From contig NZ_JAGIQA010000003.1 of NCBI RefSeq assembly GCF_017814975.1, forward strand, positions 62,001-126,000: 64,000 nt of DNA, written 5' to 3'. The notes beneath the pieces are model-generated. The model ran no database searches, was not told the DNA's origin, and saw only the letters and a list, made by a program, of their open reading frames with translations. Source of the DNA: Cupriavidus consociatus. Its GTDB lineage: Bacteria > Pseudomonadota > Gammaproteobacteria > Burkholderiales > Burkholderiaceae. Both the position numbers and the translations under genes were made by a program. Shown in pieces: positions 63,624 to 64,000 of the stretch; position 1 is the first letter of the stretch; the number at the start of each line of letters is the position of its first letter.

Positions 63624-64000
63624 GATGGCTCGGAAATCGGTCTGTGACGATGGCTATCATCGCCGCCCGCGAGAATTCCTGCCTCTGCAATTTCCGAACG
63701 CCGCATTCGCCGCCACCACACAGGCCCGCATCGCGGATGCTGGCGCGCTCCGCGGCGGTCAGTCGCGATAGGCCCACAGGTCGACCACGCGCTGCCGTCA
63801 TCCGCCAGCAGGCGGAACGCGGCGGGCGCGAAGTGCCAGCACGCCAGTGGCAGGCGTACGCGCCGTCAGCGCCCGGTGTGGTGGCGCTGGCCGGGCGAAG
63901 CGCCCTTTGGTATCCGGTGATGGACGGACGCTGCGTTACCGGTGGCTTGTTACAGTTGCATGAACAACAATGCCGGTGTCCTGACCAGCCGGCGCTGTAT
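63624..64000. other. Region without intact gene; possible decayed frame on minus strand
   Basis: No intact gene is visible. On the minus strand a series of frame fragments (LPLACWHFAPAAFRLLADDG, then RVVDLWAYRD with stop at 63759-63761) reads like the end of a protein interrupted by one or two frameshifts. I do not recognise it. The last 70 bases are AT-richer and may be a promoter of a gene beyond the window. Confidence 0.3.

Overview
The window is chromosomal DNA of a high-GC betaproteobacterium, most likely Cupriavidus or a close relative (inferred). Supporting signs are the GC-rich coding style, several orphan Bug-type (TctC) periplasmic binding proteins, Atu/Liu-like acyl-CoA carboxylase genes, many acyl-CoA dehydrogenases and a PHA-producer style beta-oxidation gene set. 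No phage, insertion sequence, CRISPR array or rRNA was seen. The only stable RNA genes are three tRNAs (Thr, Gly, Asn) near 35 kb.

Layout. 0.3-0.7 kb: a small secreted repeat protein. 0.8-6.4 kb: a complete stressosome operon on the minus strand (RsbR, RsbS, RsbT and a HATPase-SpoIIE phosphatase), followed by a histidine kinase and a hybrid histidine kinase. 6.5-10 kb: a bifunctional FadB/FadJ-type beta-oxidation enzyme and an MFS transporter. 10.4-19 kb: a sigma70-type promoter with an adjacent perfect 18-bp palindrome, then two acyl-CoA dehydrogenases, a 31-codon short ORF and a five-gene Dpp/Opp-type ABC importer. 19-20.2 kb: an unusual regulator made of two TetR units in one chain. 20.4-25.4 kb: a 1441-residue AAA-GAF histidine kinase and its LuxR-type response regulator, divergent from an operon (25.7-31.7 kb) of hydrolases, a Tat-exported amidohydrolase, DoxX, MFS and XapX. 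31.7-33.9 kb: a lone receiver protein and a NemR/NemA-like pair. 34-35.2 kb: a TolA-like protein and the tRNA cluster.

35.3-50.2 kb is the most interesting catabolic block. One plus-strand operon holds an ADP-forming acyl-CoA ligase, a Bug protein, an SDR and an acyl-CoA dehydrogenase. One minus-strand operon holds a carboxyltransferase, acyl-CoA dehydrogenase, enoyl-CoA hydratase, biotin carboxylase, AtuA-like protein and Bug protein. An IclR-family regulator is divergent from the second operon. Nearly identical 19-bp palindromes (TGTGCAnA-n-TGTGCACA core) lie in front of both operons, so they look like one IclR regulon. The likely pathway is uptake, CoA activation, dehydrogenation, beta-methyl carboxylation and hydration of a branched carboxylic acid.

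51-62.7 kb is a second acyl-CoA catabolic island: two acyl-CoA dehydrogenases, a hydratase-2 type MaoC protein, a family I CoA-transferase lacking the usual active-site Glu, a thiolase, a Bug protein, a CaiB/BaiF CoA-transferase, an AMP-forming acyl-CoA ligase and a LysR regulator. A decayed AraC-type regulator (59.7-60.1 kb) and its intact paralogue (63.0-63.6 kb) bracket the ligase and LysR genes in opposite orientation.
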